DNA from: an uncultured Alphaproteobacteria bacterium
GTDB lineage: Bacteria; Pseudomonadota; Alphaproteobacteria; HIMB59; GCA-002718135
DNA length: 45,108 nucleotides
Direction: 5' to 3'
Assembly (NCBI GenBank): GCA_902577905.1
Contig: CACHAQ010000010.1
Coordinates: 1 to 45,108, forward strand
Within the stretch, counting starts at the first letter, position 1; each line of letters starts with the position of its first letter. The notes under the pieces are model-generated. The model saw nothing but the letters and a program-made list of their open reading frames with translations. It was not told the DNA's origin and did no database searches. The position numbers and the translations under genes are program-made. Below, one piece after another: positions 35,800 through 44,556 of this stretch.

Positions 35800-36981
35800 T
35801 TAAAGAGCGCCAACAGTAACGAATTCGCCACCACTAACTTCTAACTCTTTAAACGCACCAGCTGCATCACCAAACGCATTAAATTCTACGTCTGTAGCAC
35901 CTTGGTAATCAATATCTTTACCAGCAGCTAACATTTGTAAGCCGTATGATAATTGACCAGGATTAATTACAATACCTGGAGCGTTAGATACTTTAGCAAT
36001 ATTGTTTAGGATTGATTGCTTATCAGCAGATCCACCAGCTTGAATTGCAAGAGCAATAATTGCTGCAGCATCATAAGACTCTCCAACATATGGAGCACTT
36101 CCATCCATGCCATTAGCAGCTGCTAGTTCTCCGAACTTAGCTGAACCTTTTGAAATTGCACCTGGCATAGAACCAAATGATCCTTCAAGGTCAGCACCGA
36201 TATTATCAACAATTGATTGACCAATCATACCATCAGAAAGAACAAAAGTGTCAAATGCACCTGAATCTAAAGATGCCTCGATCATTCCTTTTCCACCATC
36301 ATCGATATAACCAATTACAAGTAGTGCGTCCCCACCAGCTGATGCAAGAACACCAACTTCTGATGAATAATCTGCTTTACCATCTTCATGTGAAGCAGAT
36401 GCTGTAATTGTTCCACCACCACGTGCAAATGAAGCTTCAAATACTTCAGCTAAACCTTTTCCGTAGTCATTGTTAGTATAAGTTACAGCTATACTTTCAA
36501 TTCCTCTGCTTAAAGCAAGTTTAGCTAATACTTGACCACCTTTTGCATCAGATGGAGCTGTACGCCAAAAAGTTCCATTATCAGGAACTTTACTTAAACC
36601 TGGTGAAGTTGCAGATGGAGATACCATTAAGATACCATTTGGTACTGCAACGTTTGCATTAATCGCACCTGTTACACCTGAGCAGTCAGCACCCATAATA
36701 GCAGTTACACCTTGTGCAACTAGATCCTCAGCAGCAGCAGTTGCAGCAGCAGAGTCTACACAAGTTGAGTCAGCTTCTAAGATAGTAATTGATTCACCAC
36801 CTAAAAGATTTCCAGAGTTTGATGCTTCATCAAATGCCATTCTCGCACCATCTCTCATAGCAGGAGTTAAAGATTCAATTGGTCCTGTAAAACCAAGAAT
36901 AATTCCTACTTTAATTTCTGCTAATGCAGCAGTCGTTACAGTCGACAAACTTACAATAACAGCTAGAAGTAATTTTTTCAT
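35800..36981 (-). CDS. livK: Periplasmic binding protein of the Liv/HAAT ABC transporter
   Basis: It captures the substrate in the periplasm and feeds LivHM. The 393-residue protein has a signal peptide (KKLLLAVIVSLSTVTTAALA), then the type I periplasmic-binding fold: IKVGIILGFTGPIESLTPAMRDGARMAFDEAN-like start, ADSTCVDSAAATAAAEDLV, a cysteine pair (TCVDS and ADCSG) probably forming a disulfide, VAVPNGILMVSPSATSPGLS, and VTYTNNDYGKGLAEVF. The substrate may be a branched-chain amino acid or another amide/amino acid; sequence alone does not settle it. Its base composition is clearly richer in GC than its neighbours, as is common for very highly expressed transport proteins of such cells. Confidence 0.9.
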   Translation of the reverse strand: MKKLLLAVIVSLSTVTTAALAEIKVGIILGFTGPIESLTPAMRDGARMAFDEASNSGNLLGGESITILEADSTCVDSAAATAAAEDLVAQGVTAIMGADCSGVTGAINANVAVPNGILMVSPSATSPGLSKVPDNGTFWRTAPSDAKGGQVLAKLALSRGIESIAVTYTNNDYGKGLAEVFEASFARGGGTITASASHEDGKADYSSEVGVLASAGGDALLVIGYIDDGGKGMIEASLDSGAFDTFVLSDGMIGQSIVDNIGADLEGSFGSMPGAISKGSAKFGELAAANGMDGSAPYVGESYDAAAIIALAIQAGGSADKQSILNNIAKVSNAPGIVINPGQLSYGLQMLAAGKDIDYQGATDVEFNAFGDAAGAFKELEVSGGEFVTVGAL

Positions 36982-36985
36982 ATTT

Positions 36986-36990
36986 CCTCC
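36986..36990 (-). promoter_or_regulatory. Strong Shine-Dalgarno site of livK
   Basis: On the minus strand GGAGG lies 4 bases before the ATG at 36981. With the GC-richer codons this supports high expression of the binding protein. Confidence 0.7.
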
Positions 36991-36991
36991 A

Positions 36992-37007
36992 AAAAAGTAT
37001 ACTTTTT
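36992..37007. promoter_or_regulatory. Perfect 16-base palindrome upstream of livK
   Basis: AAAAAGTATACTTTTT is its own reverse complement and lies directly upstream of the livK Shine-Dalgarno site. It could be an operator for a regulator of the binding protein or, if transcribed, a weak hairpin in the leader. A TATATA at 37008-37013 next to it could serve as the livK -10 box. No regulator is identified. Confidence 0.4.
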
Positions 37008-37094
37008 ATATACGGTACCTCATATACTAGTTCCAAAAATCAATCATGCAGTTTTTTCATAAAAAAACTCAAGATTTTAGCCAAAAACCATAAA

Positions 37095-37123
37095 TTGACT
37101 TCATTTGCCTCACCGGATAAAGA
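37095..37123 (+). promoter_or_regulatory. Promoter of gpsA
   Basis: TTGACT (37095-37100), 17 bases, then TAAAGA (37118-37123). Transcription would begin near 37130, 0 to 2 bases before the gpsA ATG at 37132, another predicted leaderless or nearly leaderless message. Confidence 0.5.
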
Positions 37124-37131
37124 TCAAACGT

Positions 37132-38112
37132 ATGGCAATTGGAATTTTAGGCGGAGGAGTTTGGGGGAGTGCACTTGCTCGAGTATTAAGTAATAATAAA
37201 GTTATCATTTATGCTCGAGATGAAAAAATTGTTAAATCAATAAATGAACACAAAATTAATCCAAAATTAAAATACAGTTCATTTAATGAAAATGTCACCG
37301 CTACTACCTCTTTAAAAGAAATTAGAAATGTTAAATTTTTATTTATAACTTTACCTGCACAAAATATTAGGGATGTAATTAAGGATTCATCATTACATAA
37401 TAATAATCATCATATTGTTATATGTTCAAAAGGCATTGAAATATCGTCATCAAAATTTTTAACAGATGTATTTCAAGAAATGATGCCTTTTAAATCAATC
37501 AGTATTTTATCAGGCCCATCTTTTTCAAATGAAGTATCTCAAAGTTTACCAACTGCAGTAACGCTTGCAACAACAGATAGAAAAGATTTTGAGAAAATTT
37601 CTAAACTTATACCTAACAAAGAATTTAGAATTTATTATTCAAATGATTTAATCGGAACGCAAATAGGTGGTGCGTTAAAGAATATATATGCGATAGCAGC
37701 TGGTGTTGCAGAAGGATTGAATTTAGGCGAAAATGCTAAAAGCGCACTCATTTCAAGATCTTTTGCAGAAATGACAAGATACGCAAAAAAATTTAAAGCT
37801 GATAAAAATACACTATTTGGTTTATCTGGACTTGGTGATCTCATTTTAACATGTAGTTCTAAAAATTCTCGTAATACACAGTTTGGTATTAAATTAGCTT
37901 CTTCAAAATATGATAATTTTTTAGATCTTTTAAAATCGCAAGAAGTAACAGAGGGTTATTATACAGTTAAAGCAGTCTATAATATTTCACAAAAAAAAAA
38001 TATTGATATGCCAATAATGGAGTCTGTATACAATATACTTTATAAGCAACATGATTTAAAAGAAGAAATAAGTAATTTACTAAGTAGACCAATAACAGAA
38101 GAAAAAATTTAA
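37132..38112 (+). CDS. gpsA: NAD(P)-dependent glycerol-3-phosphate dehydrogenase
   Basis: GpsA makes sn-glycerol-3-phosphate from dihydroxyacetone phosphate for phospholipid synthesis. Seen in 326 residues: the dinucleotide-binding start MAIGILGGGVWGSALARVL, VICSKGIEISSSKFL near residue 96, ILSGPSFSNEVSQSLPTAVTLA near residue 124, the catalytic Lys in GTQIGGALKNIYAIAAGVAEGLNLGENAKSALISRSFAEM near residues 175-215, and FGLSGLGDLILTCSSKNSRN near residue 227. The ATG at 37132 places the Rossmann loop at the usual distance; a TTG at 37105 would add nine residues and overlap the promoter. Confidence 0.95.
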   Translation: MAIGILGGGVWGSALARVLSNNKVIIYARDEKIVKSINEHKINPKLKYSSFNENVTATTSLKEIRNVKFLFITLPAQNIRDVIKDSSLHNNNHHIVICSKGIEISSSKFLTDVFQEMMPFKSISILSGPSFSNEVSQSLPTAVTLATTDRKDFEKISKLIPNKEFRIYYSNDLIGTQIGGALKNIYAIAAGVAEGLNLGENAKSALISRSFAEMTRYAKKFKADKNTLFGLSGLGDLILTCSSKNSRNTQFGIKLASSKYDNFLDLLKSQEVTEGYYTVKAVYNISQKKNIDMPIMESVYNILYKQHDLKEEISNLLSRPITEEKI

Positions 38113-38116
38113 TTTG

Positions 38117-39061
38117 ATGACAAAGAAAACATTTTATAACTTAGATACAAGTTGGGTGAACAATACACAAATTAATTTAAGTGCGGTAGAACGTCGAACA
38201 TCTACCTTAACTAAAAGAAGAACTGTAAAAAAGGAATTTCAAGTTGCTTGGTTGTTAAAAGCTATTACTTTAATTGATCTTACTACGCTAAGTGGCGATG
38301 ACACTTTTGGAAAAGTTGAAAGACTGTGTAATAAAGCCCTTAATCCGATTGATGATTATATTCTTCAGGATTTAGGAATAGAAAATATCGCAGTAAGAGT
38401 AGGAGCTGTGTGTGTCTATCATCATCTAATAAAAGATTGTACAAAACTTATTCAACACAAAATCCCAATTGCAGCAGTTTCTACGGGTTTTCCTGCAGGT
38501 TTATCATCATATACAACTAGAAAAAAAGAAATTTCTGACTCTATTAAAGATGGTGCTGATGAAATTGATATTGTTATCAATAGAGGATATGTTCTCCAAA
38601 ATAACTGGAAAAAATTATATGATGAGGTTCGCAGTTTTAAAGAAACTGCAGGTAAAACAAAAATAAAAGCTATTCTTGGTGTTGGTGATCTTGAGACTCT
38701 TCGAAATGTAGCAAAAGCTTCGTTGGTTTGTATGATGGCTGGTGCTGACTTTATTAAAACATCAACAGGAAAAGAAAGTATAAATGCAAATCTTAATAAT
38801 AGTCTTGTTATGTTGAGAATGATTAGAGATTTTCATACAAAAACTGGAAAAAAAATTGGCTTTAAGCCTGCAGGTGGAATATCAACGGCCAAATCTGTTT
38901 TAGAGTTTTTAATATTAGTAGCAGAAGAACTAGGATTTGAATGGGTTAATCCTAAATTATTGCGAATTGGTGCTTCTAGTTTATTAATTGATATAGAAAG
39001 ACAACTCTATCACTACACTAGTGGCAGGTATGCAAACAAAGAGAAACTTGCAATAGGATAA
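38117..39061 (+). CDS. deoC: Deoxyribose-phosphate aldolase (long, eukaryote-like form)
   Basis: DeoC splits 2-deoxyribose-5-phosphate into glyceraldehyde-3-phosphate and acetaldehyde. Seen in 314 residues: LKAITLIDLTTLSGDDT near residue 50, VSTGFPAGLSSYTTRKKEI near residue 120, DGADEIDIVINRG, KIKAILGVGDL, the Schiff-base Lys in FIKTSTGKESINA near residue 214, and GFKPAGGIST near residue 249. The length and N-terminal extension (about 50 residues) match the long class that includes human DERA, rather than the 259-residue E. coli enzyme. The ATG at 38117 is 4 bases after gpsA. The aldehyde dehydrogenase gene follows after one base. Confidence 0.95.
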   Translation: MTKKTFYNLDTSWVNNTQINLSAVERRTSTLTKRRTVKKEFQVAWLLKAITLIDLTTLSGDDTFGKVERLCNKALNPIDDYILQDLGIENIAVRVGAVCVYHHLIKDCTKLIQHKIPIAAVSTGFPAGLSSYTTRKKEISDSIKDGADEIDIVINRGYVLQNNWKKLYDEVRSFKETAGKTKIKAILGVGDLETLRNVAKASLVCMMAGADFIKTSTGKESINANLNNSLVMLRMIRDFHTKTGKKIGFKPAGGISTAKSVLEFLILVAEELGFEWVNPKLLRIGASSLLIDIERQLYHYTSGRYANKEKLAIG

Positions 39062-39062
39062 T

Positions 39063-41423
39063 ATGGATAAAGTTATTAAAAATTTTCAAAACATATCTTA
39101 TGGTCCTGCACCAGAAGACAGCAAAGAAGTTACCAATTGGATAAAAAATTTAAAAAATCCAAATAATCATTTTATTAATGGTAAATTTGTAAAATCGTCT
39201 AGCTCAAAAAAATTAAATATAATTAACCCTTCTACAAATAAAAAAATAGCAACATTGTCTATTGCTTCAAAAAAAGATGTAAATGCTGCTGTAAGAGCTG
39301 CCAAAAAAGCTCATGTCAAATGGTCAAAACTTTCATCGTTTGATCGATCAAAATATTTATATGCCCTTGCACGTCTCATACAAAAAAATTCAAGGTTTAT
39401 TTCTGTTTTAGAGACCATTGATAATGGTAAGCCTATAAGAGAAACAAGAGATATAGATATTCCGCTTGTTGCTAGACATTTTTATTATCATGCCGGTTGG
39501 GCTGCTAGGAATACAAACAACTCTGATAACTCTATTGGTGTTGTAGGACAAATTATACCGTGGAACTTTCCATTATTAATGTTAGCATGGAAAATTGCTC
39601 CCGCAATTGCTCTTGGCAATTCAATAGTCTTAAAGCCTGCAGAGTATACTTCTTTAACAGCGCTTTATTTTGCTGAACTTTGTGAAAAAGCTAAAATTCC
39701 ACAAGGTGTAATTAATATTATTACGGGAGATGGTTCTACCGGTGAATATATAACATTGCATAAAGATATTAAAAAAATTGCCTTTACTGGATCGACTGAA
39801 GTTGGAAAAAAAATAATTCAAACAAATACTAATCCAGATAAAAAAATGACAATGGAACTTGGAGGCAAATCACCTTTCATTGTTTTTGAAGATGCTGATT
39901 TAGATAGCGCAGTAGAAGGTGTCGTTGATGCGATTTGGTTTAATCAAGGTCAAGTATGTTGTGCAGGATCAAGACTCTTAGTACAAGAAAGTATTGAGAA
40001 AAAATTCATCCAAAAACTTAAGAAAAGAATGGAAAAACTTCGTGTTGGTGATCCATTAGATAAGTCTATTGATATTGGCGCTATAGTTGCGCCTGTCCAA
40101 CTTAAAAAAATTAATTCTTTAGTAAATAAAGCACAAAAAGATGGAAATAAATTATGGCAACCTTCATGGTCATGTCCAACTAATGGTTTATTTTATCCTC
40201 CATCTTTATTTACAAATGTAACACCGTCATCTTTTATTGCTCAAGTAGAAATATTTGGACCAGTTTTGACAACAATGACATTTAGAACGCCGAGTGAAGC
40301 TGTATCCATTGCAAATAATACACCATATGGACTTGCTGCAAGTATTTGGTCTGAAAATATTAACTTAGCTTTAGATATTGCTCCAAAAGTAAAAGCTGGA
40401 GTCATCTGGATAAATTCTACAAACTTATTTGATGCTGCGTGTGGTTTTGGAGGTTACAAAGAAAGTGGTTTTGGAAGAGAAGGTGGTTCAGAAGGTATTA
40501 GAGCATATTCAAAATTACCACTTCCACTTAATAAGTCAAAAAGAGGAAAAAAATCATCTAAAGGTCAATCATCTAATTCTATAGATAGAACTCCAAAATT
40601 GTATATTGGAGGTAAACAAAAAAGACCTGATAGTGGTTATTCCTTTTCTTCTTATGATGCTCATAATAATTTTATTTGTGATGTTCCAAACGCAAATCGC
40701 AAAGATGTAAGAGATACAGTAGAGGTTGCATCTAAAGTAATTAGCAAATCTTCCACTAACTTTAATAGAGCTCAAATTCTTTATTACTTAGCCGAAAATT
40801 TACAAAATCGAAAAAATACCTTTTCTAGCTTACTATCATCTCTAATTGGTATTTCTCAAAAAGATGCCGAAAAAGAATTTGATCAATCTATTGAAAGATT
40901 ATTTTATTATGGTGCTATGGCTGATAAGTTTGAAGGCTCTATACATAATCCTCCTATAAGAGGTTTAACACTAGCCGTTAAAGAACCGATAGGTGTTGTT
41001 GCAAATATTTTAAATGATGATTTTCCTCTTTTAAGTTTAATTACAACATTAGGAGCAAATTTTGCTGCTGGAAATGCTAGTATTATTGTTCCAGGTCAAA
41101 ATACGTCTCTTTTAGCAACAGAATTATATCAACTACTTGAAACCTCTGATGTTCCAGTAGGCTATATTAACATCCTTACAACTAAACAAAATAGTTTGAA
41201 TAAAATCTTAGCAGAACATGAAAATATCGATGGTATTTGGTATTTTAGTGAAAATAATAATGAGCGTTTAAAAGTTATTCAAAGTACAACATCAAATTTA
41301 AAGAGAAGTTGGTGTCCACAATCAAAAAATCTTGATTGGTCTTCGAAAGAAGAAGATTTCTTAAAGGAGTTTTTATATCAAAGTACACAGGTAAAAAATA
41401 TTTGGATCCCATACGGAGAGTGA
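39063..41423 (+). CDS. Two-domain aldehyde dehydrogenase of the ALDH16 type
   Basis: This 786-residue protein contains two ALDH domains in tandem. The first (about 35-490) is complete: IIPWNFPLLMLAWKIAPAIALGN, the Glu in TMELGGKSPFIVFEDADLD near residue 263, and the catalytic Cys in NQGQVCCAGSRLL near residue 299. The second (about 515-786) has the N-terminal ALDH fold (GGKQKRPDSGYS, KEPIGVVANILNDDFPLLSLITTLGANFAAGN) but is short, with no catalytic Cys or Glu motif. This is the ALDH16 design, in which the second domain is a pseudo-enzyme that shapes the dimer. Its place after deoC suggests it oxidises the acetaldehyde DeoC releases (inference). Confidence 0.88.
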   Translation: MDKVIKNFQNISYGPAPEDSKEVTNWIKNLKNPNNHFINGKFVKSSSSKKLNIINPSTNKKIATLSIASKKDVNAAVRAAKKAHVKWSKLSSFDRSKYLYALARLIQKNSRFISVLETIDNGKPIRETRDIDIPLVARHFYYHAGWAARNTNNSDNSIGVVGQIIPWNFPLLMLAWKIAPAIALGNSIVLKPAEYTSLTALYFAELCEKAKIPQGVINIITGDGSTGEYITLHKDIKKIAFTGSTEVGKKIIQTNTNPDKKMTMELGGKSPFIVFEDADLDSAVEGVVDAIWFNQGQVCCAGSRLLVQESIEKKFIQKLKKRMEKLRVGDPLDKSIDIGAIVAPVQLKKINSLVNKAQKDGNKLWQPSWSCPTNGLFYPPSLFTNVTPSSFIAQVEIFGPVLTTMTFRTPSEAVSIANNTPYGLAASIWSENINLALDIAPKVKAGVIWINSTNLFDAACGFGGYKESGFGREGGSEGIRAYSKLPLPLNKSKRGKKSSKGQSSNSIDRTPKLYIGGKQKRPDSGYSFSSYDAHNNFICDVPNANRKDVRDTVEVASKVISKSSTNFNRAQILYYLAENLQNRKNTFSSLLSSLIGISQKDAEKEFDQSIERLFYYGAMADKFEGSIHNPPIRGLTLAVKEPIGVVANILNDDFPLLSLITTLGANFAAGNASIIVPGQNTSLLATELYQLLETSDVPVGYINILTTKQNSLNKILAEHENIDGIWYFSENNNERLKVIQSTTSNLKRSWCPQSKNLDWSSKEEDFLKEFLYQSTQVKNIWIPYGE

Positions 41424-41429
41424 TATACT
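41424..41429 (+). promoter_or_regulatory. -10 box before the RbsD/FucU-like gene
   Basis: TATACT ends 6 bases before the ATG at 41436 and overlaps the end of the dehydrogenase gene (stop at 41421-41423). It predicts a leaderless message and a second transcription unit for the sugar genes. Confidence 0.5.
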
Positions 41430-41435
41430 AATAAT

Positions 41436-41894
41436 ATGTTAATTAACGTCGATCCTATTTTAAGTCCTGATATATTAAAAACACTGCGAGAAATGGGTCA
41501 TGGCGATAGACTCGTTATATCCGATATTAATTATCCTGCTCACTCAAATCATAATAGAGTTCACCGATTAGACGGCCTTGATATGACAACTGTTATGAGA
41601 GCTGTCTTATCTGTTTTTCCATTAGACAGCTTTATAGACTCTGCCGTTCACCGAATGGAAGTTGATAATCAACCAAATGAAATTAATGACGCTAATAAAG
41701 AAGTAATTGATGCAATTAAGGAAGTATCAGGAGATCATTGGAAAATAGGTTCATACGAAAGACAAGAATTTTATAAGCAATCAAGAACAACCTATGCCTA
41801 TATTACAACAAGTGAAAGACGACCTTATTGTAATTTTATTTTAACAAAAGGTGTTATTAAACCAGATGGTACTGTTTGGATAATCGATAAATAA
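41436..41894 (+). CDS. RbsD/FucU-family sugar mutarotase
   Basis: RbsD/FucU proteins speed the interconversion of ring forms of ribose or fucose so that the kinase receives the right form. The 152-residue product has the family features LKTLREMGHGDRLVISDINYPAHS near residue 14 with the catalytic His, LDGLDMTTVMRAVLSVFPLD near residue 43, and RTTYAYITTSERRPYCNFILTKGVI near the C-terminus (FYxxxxxAYAxVxTGExxxYxNxIxxKGV in relatives). Overall similarity is closer to FucU (about 140 residues, Arg-Arg-Pro-Tyr near the end) than to RbsD. With a ribokinase-like gene next to it, ribose or deoxyribose is a fair guess for the substrate. Confidence 0.88.
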   Translation: MLINVDPILSPDILKTLREMGHGDRLVISDINYPAHSNHNRVHRLDGLDMTTVMRAVLSVFPLDSFIDSAVHRMEVDNQPNEINDANKEVIDAIKEVSGDHWKIGSYERQEFYKQSRTTYAYITTSERRPYCNFILTKGVIKPDGTVWIIDK

Positions 41895-41896
41895 TT

Positions 41897-42811
41897 ATGT
41901 CGATTAGTATTCTTGGTATTTTTGTTGCTGATCTCGTTTTTTTTGGAGAAAAAATTCCTGTTGAGGGAGAAACTATTCTTGGTAAAAATTTTGTTATTGG
42001 TCCTGGTGGCAAAGGATCAAACCAAGCTGTAGCTGCAGCTAAGGCTGGTTCAAAAACTTTTTTTATTTCAAAGATTGGTGATGATCAATTTGGATCTATG
42101 GCAACAGAGATTTATGAAAATTCTGGTGTTGATTATAGTAATGTAATTATTTCAAAAGATCATTCGACTGGTGCTGCAGGCATACTTGTAAATAAAGGAA
42201 CTGGAGCCAATGCTATTAATGTTTTTCCGGGCGCAGCAGGTGCAATTACCATTGAAGATATAGATAAAGCAGAAGAGGCAATTAAAAACTCAAGTATATT
42301 TCTTACACAACTAGAGGCACCAAAGGATGTCGTTACCTATGCATTAAAAAAAGCACATAATTTAAATGTAAAAACAATTTTAAATCCTGCTCCAGCTGCT
42401 GAAATAGATGAATCTTTATTTTCTATAATTGATTATTTTACACCAAATGAAACGGAAGCAAGTTTTTATGTTGATCACAATGTTGAAACTCATGAGGATG
42501 CTGAAAAAGCTGCAATTCAATTATTAGAAAAAGGAATTAAAAATGTCGTTATTACTCTTGGAGAAAAAGGAGCTTTTTTTGCCAACAATAACGAAAAATT
42601 CTCTTTACCTATAGCTAATCTTTCAAATCCAGTTGTCGATACAACTGGTGCTGGGGATGCTTTTAATGCAGGTTTTGCTGCAGCACTAACTGAGGGTCAA
42701 AATATTAAAGATGCTCTAAAATTTGCTAGTGCTACTGCTGGCTTATCAACGACTAAAATTGGTACTGCAAATTCTATGCCTTCTCGAGAGGAAATTGATA
42801 AACTTCTATAA
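41897..42811 (+). CDS. rbsK: Ribokinase-like PfkB-family sugar kinase
   Basis: This kinase phosphorylates ribose, or a related sugar such as 2-deoxyribose, at O5. Seen in 304 residues: the N-terminal substrate site GIFVADLVFFGEKIPVEGETILGKNFVIGPGGKGSNQAVAAAKAG with the GGKGxNQA signature near residue 37, KTILNPAPAAEI near residue 158, PNETEASF near residue 178, VVITLGEKGAFF, and the catalytic Asp in DTTGAGDAFNAGFAAAL near residue 248. With deoC and the ALDH16-like gene upstream, a deoxyribokinase role is attractive, but the sequence cannot separate it from ribokinase. Confidence 0.9.
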   Translation: MSISILGIFVADLVFFGEKIPVEGETILGKNFVIGPGGKGSNQAVAAAKAGSKTFFISKIGDDQFGSMATEIYENSGVDYSNVIISKDHSTGAAGILVNKGTGANAINVFPGAAGAITIEDIDKAEEAIKNSSIFLTQLEAPKDVVTYALKKAHNLNVKTILNPAPAAEIDESLFSIIDYFTPNETEASFYVDHNVETHEDAEKAAIQLLEKGIKNVVITLGEKGAFFANNNEKFSLPIANLSNPVVDTTGAGDAFNAGFAAALTEGQNIKDALKFASATAGLSTTKIGTANSMPSREEIDKLL

Positions 42812-42817
42812 TTATTG

Positions 42818-42823
42818 TATAAT
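42818..42823 (+). promoter_or_regulatory. -10 box of the small membrane protein gene
   Basis: A perfect TATAAT ends 9 bases before the ATG at 42833, so transcription would start about 2 bases before it. It also argues against the TTG at 42815 as the start codon, since that lies upstream of the -10 box. Confidence 0.55.
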
Positions 42824-42832
42824 AGAACCATT

Positions 42833-43012
42833 ATGCAATTATTCTTAGAAAGATTGATCTATTTTTGGGCTGGGATTACAGCTATCGGTCTTTTAATAGC
42901 CGTAGCTTACTGGGCAATCGCAACTATAATTTACGTTGCCTTTATCTCTCTTTTTGTTGCTATCGCAGCTACTCTTTTCTATCATTTTTATTGGTCCAAA
43001 AGAGATAATTAA
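42833..43012 (+). CDS. Small two-helix membrane protein
   Basis: The 59-residue product begins MQLFLERLIYFWAGITAIGL, continues with two hydrophobic segments rich in Ala, Ile and aromatic residues (about residues 9-29 and 31-52), and ends with a charged WSKRDN. I do not recognise the family. It stands between the kinase and exonuclease I genes with its own promoter-like sequence, which argues that it is real. Confidence 0.65.
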   Translation: MQLFLERLIYFWAGITAIGLLIAVAYWAIATIIYVAFISLFVAIAATLFYHFYWSKRDN

Positions 43013-43044
43013 TAGTCTATAAATACCAATAAGGTTATTTATCA

Positions 43045-44556
43045 GTGTCAAAATATATATTTTACGATTTAGAAACATCAGGAAGAGGTAAAAAAGAATA
43101 CCCAACTGCTTTTGGCACTACTCCAAAATGGGAGCAGATAATGCAAATTGCTGCAATAGTTACTGACTCGAAGTTTAATCAAACAAATCAAAATATGAAT
43201 GAGTTCTGCAGACCTCGAACATCAGTGATTTCTCAACCTGGTGCATTAATAACAACACTCAAGGGTATGAGAGAGGCACTTGATGCCCCACAGTCATCTT
43301 ACGAATTAATGAAAAAGATTAATGAAACTTTTGATGAATGGAAAAAAGATGATCCAAGTTCTACTTTTATAGGACACAACATAATAGAGTTTGATGAATC
43401 AGTTCTCGAATACAATTTGTTTAGTCATATGTTTTATCCGTATGTAACAAGAAAGAGTAGGGGCGATACATTAAATTTAGCGAGAGGTTTATATGCCATC
43501 AACCCCTCAAGTATAAAAACACCTTTAACAGAAAGAGGTAATCCTAGTTTTAAATTAGAAAAAATTGCAGAGATGAACAACTTGCCTGTTGAATTTGCTC
43601 ACGATGCATTTTCAGATGTTAAGACATCAATTGCTCTGACTAAATATATTAACGAAGCAGACACAACTAATTGGAATCAGCTTCAAATGACAATGAGTAA
43701 AGAAGATGCCATTGAATATATAAATAAAAATAAAGGTTTTTGTTTTATGACGAGTTTTGGGGGAAGAATTAAACTTCAAGCATTGTCGATGGTAGGTGAA
43801 TCTCAATATAATGGTTGGTTTCACACAATCGATTTAGCTCATGATCCAACACCATTACTAGAAGCTAATTCTGAGGAATTTAAAAAACTGATCAAAAGAA
43901 AAAATAGATACGTAATTACCAATCAGCATCCAATTATTCTGCCAGGTAAAATTGCTTCTAATTATGAACCATACGATGAGATTGGTTCTAATGTACTAAA
44001 TGAAAGAGCTAAAATAGTATTCAAAAATAAAGATTTAGCAGACAAGTTTAAACTTATGGAAATTGACAGACGTATTGAAAAAGAGGATGAAAAATCTCAA
44101 GATAATGTATTTCCTGAAAGTGCAGCAAATGCTTTTCTTGATTTTAAACAATCAACAGAAATAGCTAAATTTCACGAACAAAATGATTGGAATGAAAAAT
44201 ATAAAATTGCTCTTTCAATTAAAGAGCCAAGAGCAAACTTTATTTTAAAAAGACTTATATTTGATGAAAGTCCAAAAACTCTATCAAAAGAAGATTTTAA
44301 AATGGTTCACCAAGAGTTACATGAAAGGTTAGTTATTAACCAAGAAAGACCTTTTACAACGATACCGGAAGCAATGTCTCAAACTGATACGGAATTAGTT
44401 AAAATGGAAGACAGTGATGATGAACATAAAGTTCAAAAAATGCAAATTTTAAAAGATTACAATGTTTATTTGAATTTTATGGAGAAATATTTTTCTAATA
44501 AAAATGCTGAACCTCTTCCAAGTGGTAAAGAACTGAGCAAAATAATCTTTGGTTAA
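43045..44556 (+). CDS. sbcB: Exodeoxyribonuclease I
   Basis: ExoI removes nucleotides 3' to 5' from single-stranded DNA in recombination and mismatch repair. The 503-residue product has the DnaQ-like DEDDh core: IFYDLETSGRG at the start, the middle Asp in FIGHNIIEFDESVLEYNLF near residue 112, and EFAHDAFSDVKTSIALTKYI near residue 180. SH3-like and helical C-terminal regions follow, as in E. coli SbcB (475 residues). The start is GTG, forced because the catalytic DLETSG lies only ten residues in. The stop overlaps uppP by one base (TAATG). Confidence 0.9.
   Translation: MSKYIFYDLETSGRGKKEYPTAFGTTPKWEQIMQIAAIVTDSKFNQTNQNMNEFCRPRTSVISQPGALITTLKGMREALDAPQSSYELMKKINETFDEWKKDDPSSTFIGHNIIEFDESVLEYNLFSHMFYPYVTRKSRGDTLNLARGLYAINPSSIKTPLTERGNPSFKLEKIAEMNNLPVEFAHDAFSDVKTSIALTKYINEADTTNWNQLQMTMSKEDAIEYINKNKGFCFMTSFGGRIKLQALSMVGESQYNGWFHTIDLAHDPTPLLEANSEEFKKLIKRKNRYVITNQHPIILPGKIASNYEPYDEIGSNVLNERAKIVFKNKDLADKFKLMEIDRRIEKEDEKSQDNVFPESAANAFLDFKQSTEIAKFHEQNDWNEKYKIALSIKEPRANFILKRLIFDESPKTLSKEDFKMVHQELHERLVINQERPFTTIPEAMSQTDTELVKMEDSDDEHKVQKMQILKDYNVYLNFMEKYFSNKNAEPLPSGKELSKIIFG

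Noticed and set aside
37105-37131. Upstream TTG start for gpsA
   Set aside because: It lies between the -35 and -10 boxes and would add residues ahead of the Rossmann loop not seen in the family.
42815-42832. TTG start for the small membrane gene
   Set aside because: The -10 box TATAAT (42818-42823) overlaps it, so the transcript would begin after it. The ATG at 42833 is preferred.
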